Assembly: GCA_020354155.1 (NCBI GenBank)
Contig: CP070644.1
Span: 1,085,433-1,099,449 of the forward strand
Source of the DNA: Nitrospiraceae bacterium
GTDB taxonomy: Bacteria; Nitrospirota; Thermodesulfovibrionia; UBA6902
DNA: 14,017 bases
Direction of reading: 5' to 3'
Of the stretch, positions 13,168 through 14,017 are shown one piece after another (within the stretch, counting starts at the first letter, position 1; each line of letters begins with the position of its first letter). The translations under genes were made by a program, and so were the position numbers. The notes below the pieces were generated by a model. It saw nothing but the letters and a program-made list of their open reading frames with translations, made no database searches and was not told where the DNA came from.

Positions 13168-13611
13168 ATGGAGCAAAACCGGGCTACACAAATCATGGCA
13201 CAAGGTTACGCTTGATCGGAGGCTGTACTCCTGGCCGTGTGTCAGGAATTAGAGATAGAAACCGAGAACGACGTTGTTCCCCGGATAGCAAGCGGTTTCG
13301 CTGGCGGGATCGGCAATACGGGGTCGGTATGCGGTTCCGTTATCGGTGCTGTGATGGCTATCGGCCTCAGGCAGGGGCGGGCCGATACAATGGAAGAAGC
13401 TCTCCGCAATCTGGCGGTTACGCAGGAATTTCGTCGCCGCTTCGAGGCCGAGATGAAGACCATTAACTGCCGCGAATTGACGGGGGCCGATCTGAGCACG
13501 CCGGAGGGGATCGAGCAGTTTATGGGCTCTGACACACCCAAGACGGTCTGCTTTCCGGCGGTCGCCTTAGCTTACCGTCTGGTGATAGACCTGCTGAAAG
13601 AAACCTCGTAG
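13168..13611 (+). CDS. C_GCAxxG_C_C family redox protein, probable selenoprotein (UGA = Sec at codon 16)
   Basis: ATG at 13168 follows GGGAGGAG at a five-base spacing and opens a 147-residue frame to TAG at 13609-13611, with one in-frame TGA at 13213-13215 (codon 16). Reading it as selenocysteine gives GYA-U-SEAVLLAV, where the family has its first conserved cysteine (GYxC(S/A)xAVL). The other three follow: C55 in GSVCGSVIGAVM (the CGAxxG box, here with Ser for Ala), C101 in INCRELTG and C128 in TVCFPAVA. Total length fits the family (about 140). These are putative cytoplasmic redox-active proteins of unknown substrate. A candidate SECIS hairpin lies just downstream of the TGA. Starting at the GTG 13237 would lose the first conserved site. 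GC is high (36 of 60 at 13261-13320) against AT-rich flanks, suggesting transfer. The alternative is a pseudogene with Cys changed to stop. Confidence 0.78.
13229..13247 (+). promoter_or_regulatory. Candidate bacterial SECIS hairpin
   Basis: TCCTG (13229-13233) pairs with CAGGA (13243-13247) around a nine-base loop GCCGTGTGT that begins with G. The loop starts 18 bases after the TGA at 13213-13215. Stem length, loop size, early loop G and the UGA-to-loop distance (about 16-37 allowed) all fit the bacterial SECIS consensus as I remember it. Confidence 0.5.
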
Positions 13612-13765
13612 TCTGGAGCTGCAGCTGAACTTAGATCTTTAACACTTCTTTTAAATCATTGGCTCGAAGGTGTTATCAATAACCCTTGATCTGCTTTTAT
13701 ACTGAAGATAAAATGATGGTATTTTTAGCTATAGTGACACATACCTTCGACGTATCACTCAGAAG

Positions 13766-13939
13766 TTACTCTCCCAGTTTCTCTGCCTCGTCAATAAGCA
13801 TAACCGGGATGTCATCTTTAATGTGATACAAAAGTTTGCATGAATCACAGATGAGCCCGTCTTCGGCTTCATTTAACCTGATATCTCCTTTGCACTTGGG
13901 GCAGGCGAGGATATCAAGCAGGTCTTTTTGGATGGCCAT
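13766..13939 (-). CDS. Trm112/UPF0434 family zinc-ribbon protein
   Basis: 57-residue protein with four cysteines in two pairs, C13-PK-C16 (in LLDILACPKC) and C31-DS-C34, forming a zinc ribbon. The tail LLYHIKDDIPVMLIDEA is the hallmark of the Trm112-like UPF0434/YcaR group. In eukaryotes and archaea Trm112 is an activating partner of several methyltransferases; bacterial members are less studied and often sit near lipid A or methyltransferase genes. I place the start at the ATG 13937-13939 because AAGGAGG ends just before it at normal spacing; an upstream in-frame ATG at 13954 would put that ribosome binding site inside the coding region. Length is normal. It is convergent with the selenoprotein gene. 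Confidence 0.88.
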   Translation of the reverse strand: MAIQKDLLDILACPKCKGDIRLNEAEDGLICDSCKLLYHIKDDIPVMLIDEAEKLGE

Positions 13940-13964
13940 GTTTTCCTCCTTCAATCAATAGTAA

Positions 13965-13993
13965 ATGATAGCAACTCCCATGTTTTTCTACAA
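13965..13993 (-). promoter_or_regulatory. Possible promoter of the Trm112-like gene
   Basis: On the minus strand TTGTAG (13993-13988) and TATCAT (13970-13965) are spaced by 17 bases and lie about 25-55 bases upstream of the start codon. Each hexamer has two mismatches or fewer. Confidence 0.4.
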
Positions 13994-14017
13994 GTGCAAA
14001 GTGCATAAAAAATAACA

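Noticed and set aside
13218..13231. GGAG/CTCC stem just after the Sec TGA as SECIS
   Set aside because: Its loop begins only five bases after the TGA, too close for a bacterial SECIS; the TCCTG/CAGGA stem fits better.
13212..13466. Alternative plus-strand frame over the selenoprotein gene
   Set aside because: Wrong frame; the C_GCAxxG_C_C motifs lie in the frame of 13168-13611.
13940..13954. Longer Trm112-like start at ATG 13954
   Set aside because: It would translate the ribosome binding site of the better ATG at 13939.

Overview
The window looks like ordinary chromosome of a diderm (Gram-negative-type) bacterium. The evidence is an AsmA family protein, a LapA-type envelope protein, an exported DsbA-like oxidoreductase and a system II cytochrome c maturation pair. 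Gene content and moderate base composition would fit an environmental anaerobic or respiring lineage such as Nitrospirota or Desulfobacterota. That placement is a guess from gene content, not from a marker gene.

Layout. 1-278: start of a minus-strand M28-type peptidase, running off the left edge. 348-1112: a DUF362 protein. 1363-2448: a promoter followed by the overlapping pair rsmD-coaD (ribosome methylation, coenzyme A synthesis). 2632-3495: an EamA/DMT transporter. 3666-4118: a JAMM/Mov34 metallopeptidase whose stop abuts that of a convergent lapA-like gene. 4621-5508: a tandem universal stress protein. 5581-5784: a consensus promoter driving a 37-residue one-helix membrane microprotein. 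5808-6952: overlapping tsaB-rimI on the minus strand. 7032-7169: a MITE/REP-like palindromic repeat. 7202-8106: an exported DsbA-like protein preceded by a small membrane/exported ORF interrupted by an in-frame TGA. 8140-8231: a divergent control region with a perfect hairpin, a palindrome and a promoter. 8232-10789: ccsB-ccsA, closed by a strong terminator. 11058-12503: an AsmA family protein on the minus strand. 12504-13167: a gene-poor, AT-rich stretch with several inverted repeats. 13168-13611: a C_GCAxxG_C_C redox protein. 13766-13939: a Trm112/UPF0434 zinc-ribbon protein.

The most interesting item is the gene at 13168-13611. Read from its well-placed ATG behind a strong ribosome binding site, the frame meets a TGA at codon 16, exactly where the family has its first conserved cysteine. 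It then continues to a TAG with the other three conserved cysteines in place. A hairpin with the geometry of a bacterial SECIS follows the TGA at the right distance. I read it as a selenoprotein whose UGA is decoded as selenocysteine. Conventional gene calling would truncate it. Its GC content is well above its flanks, which suggests transfer.

A second in-frame TGA occurs at codon 18 of the small ORF upstream of the DsbA-like gene. It is more ambiguous: decayed gene, sequencing error or recoding.

Functional logic: the DsbA-like gene faces ccsB-ccsA across a shared control region, a plausible grouping for periplasmic thiol handling and cytochrome c assembly. Most other genes are housekeeping.
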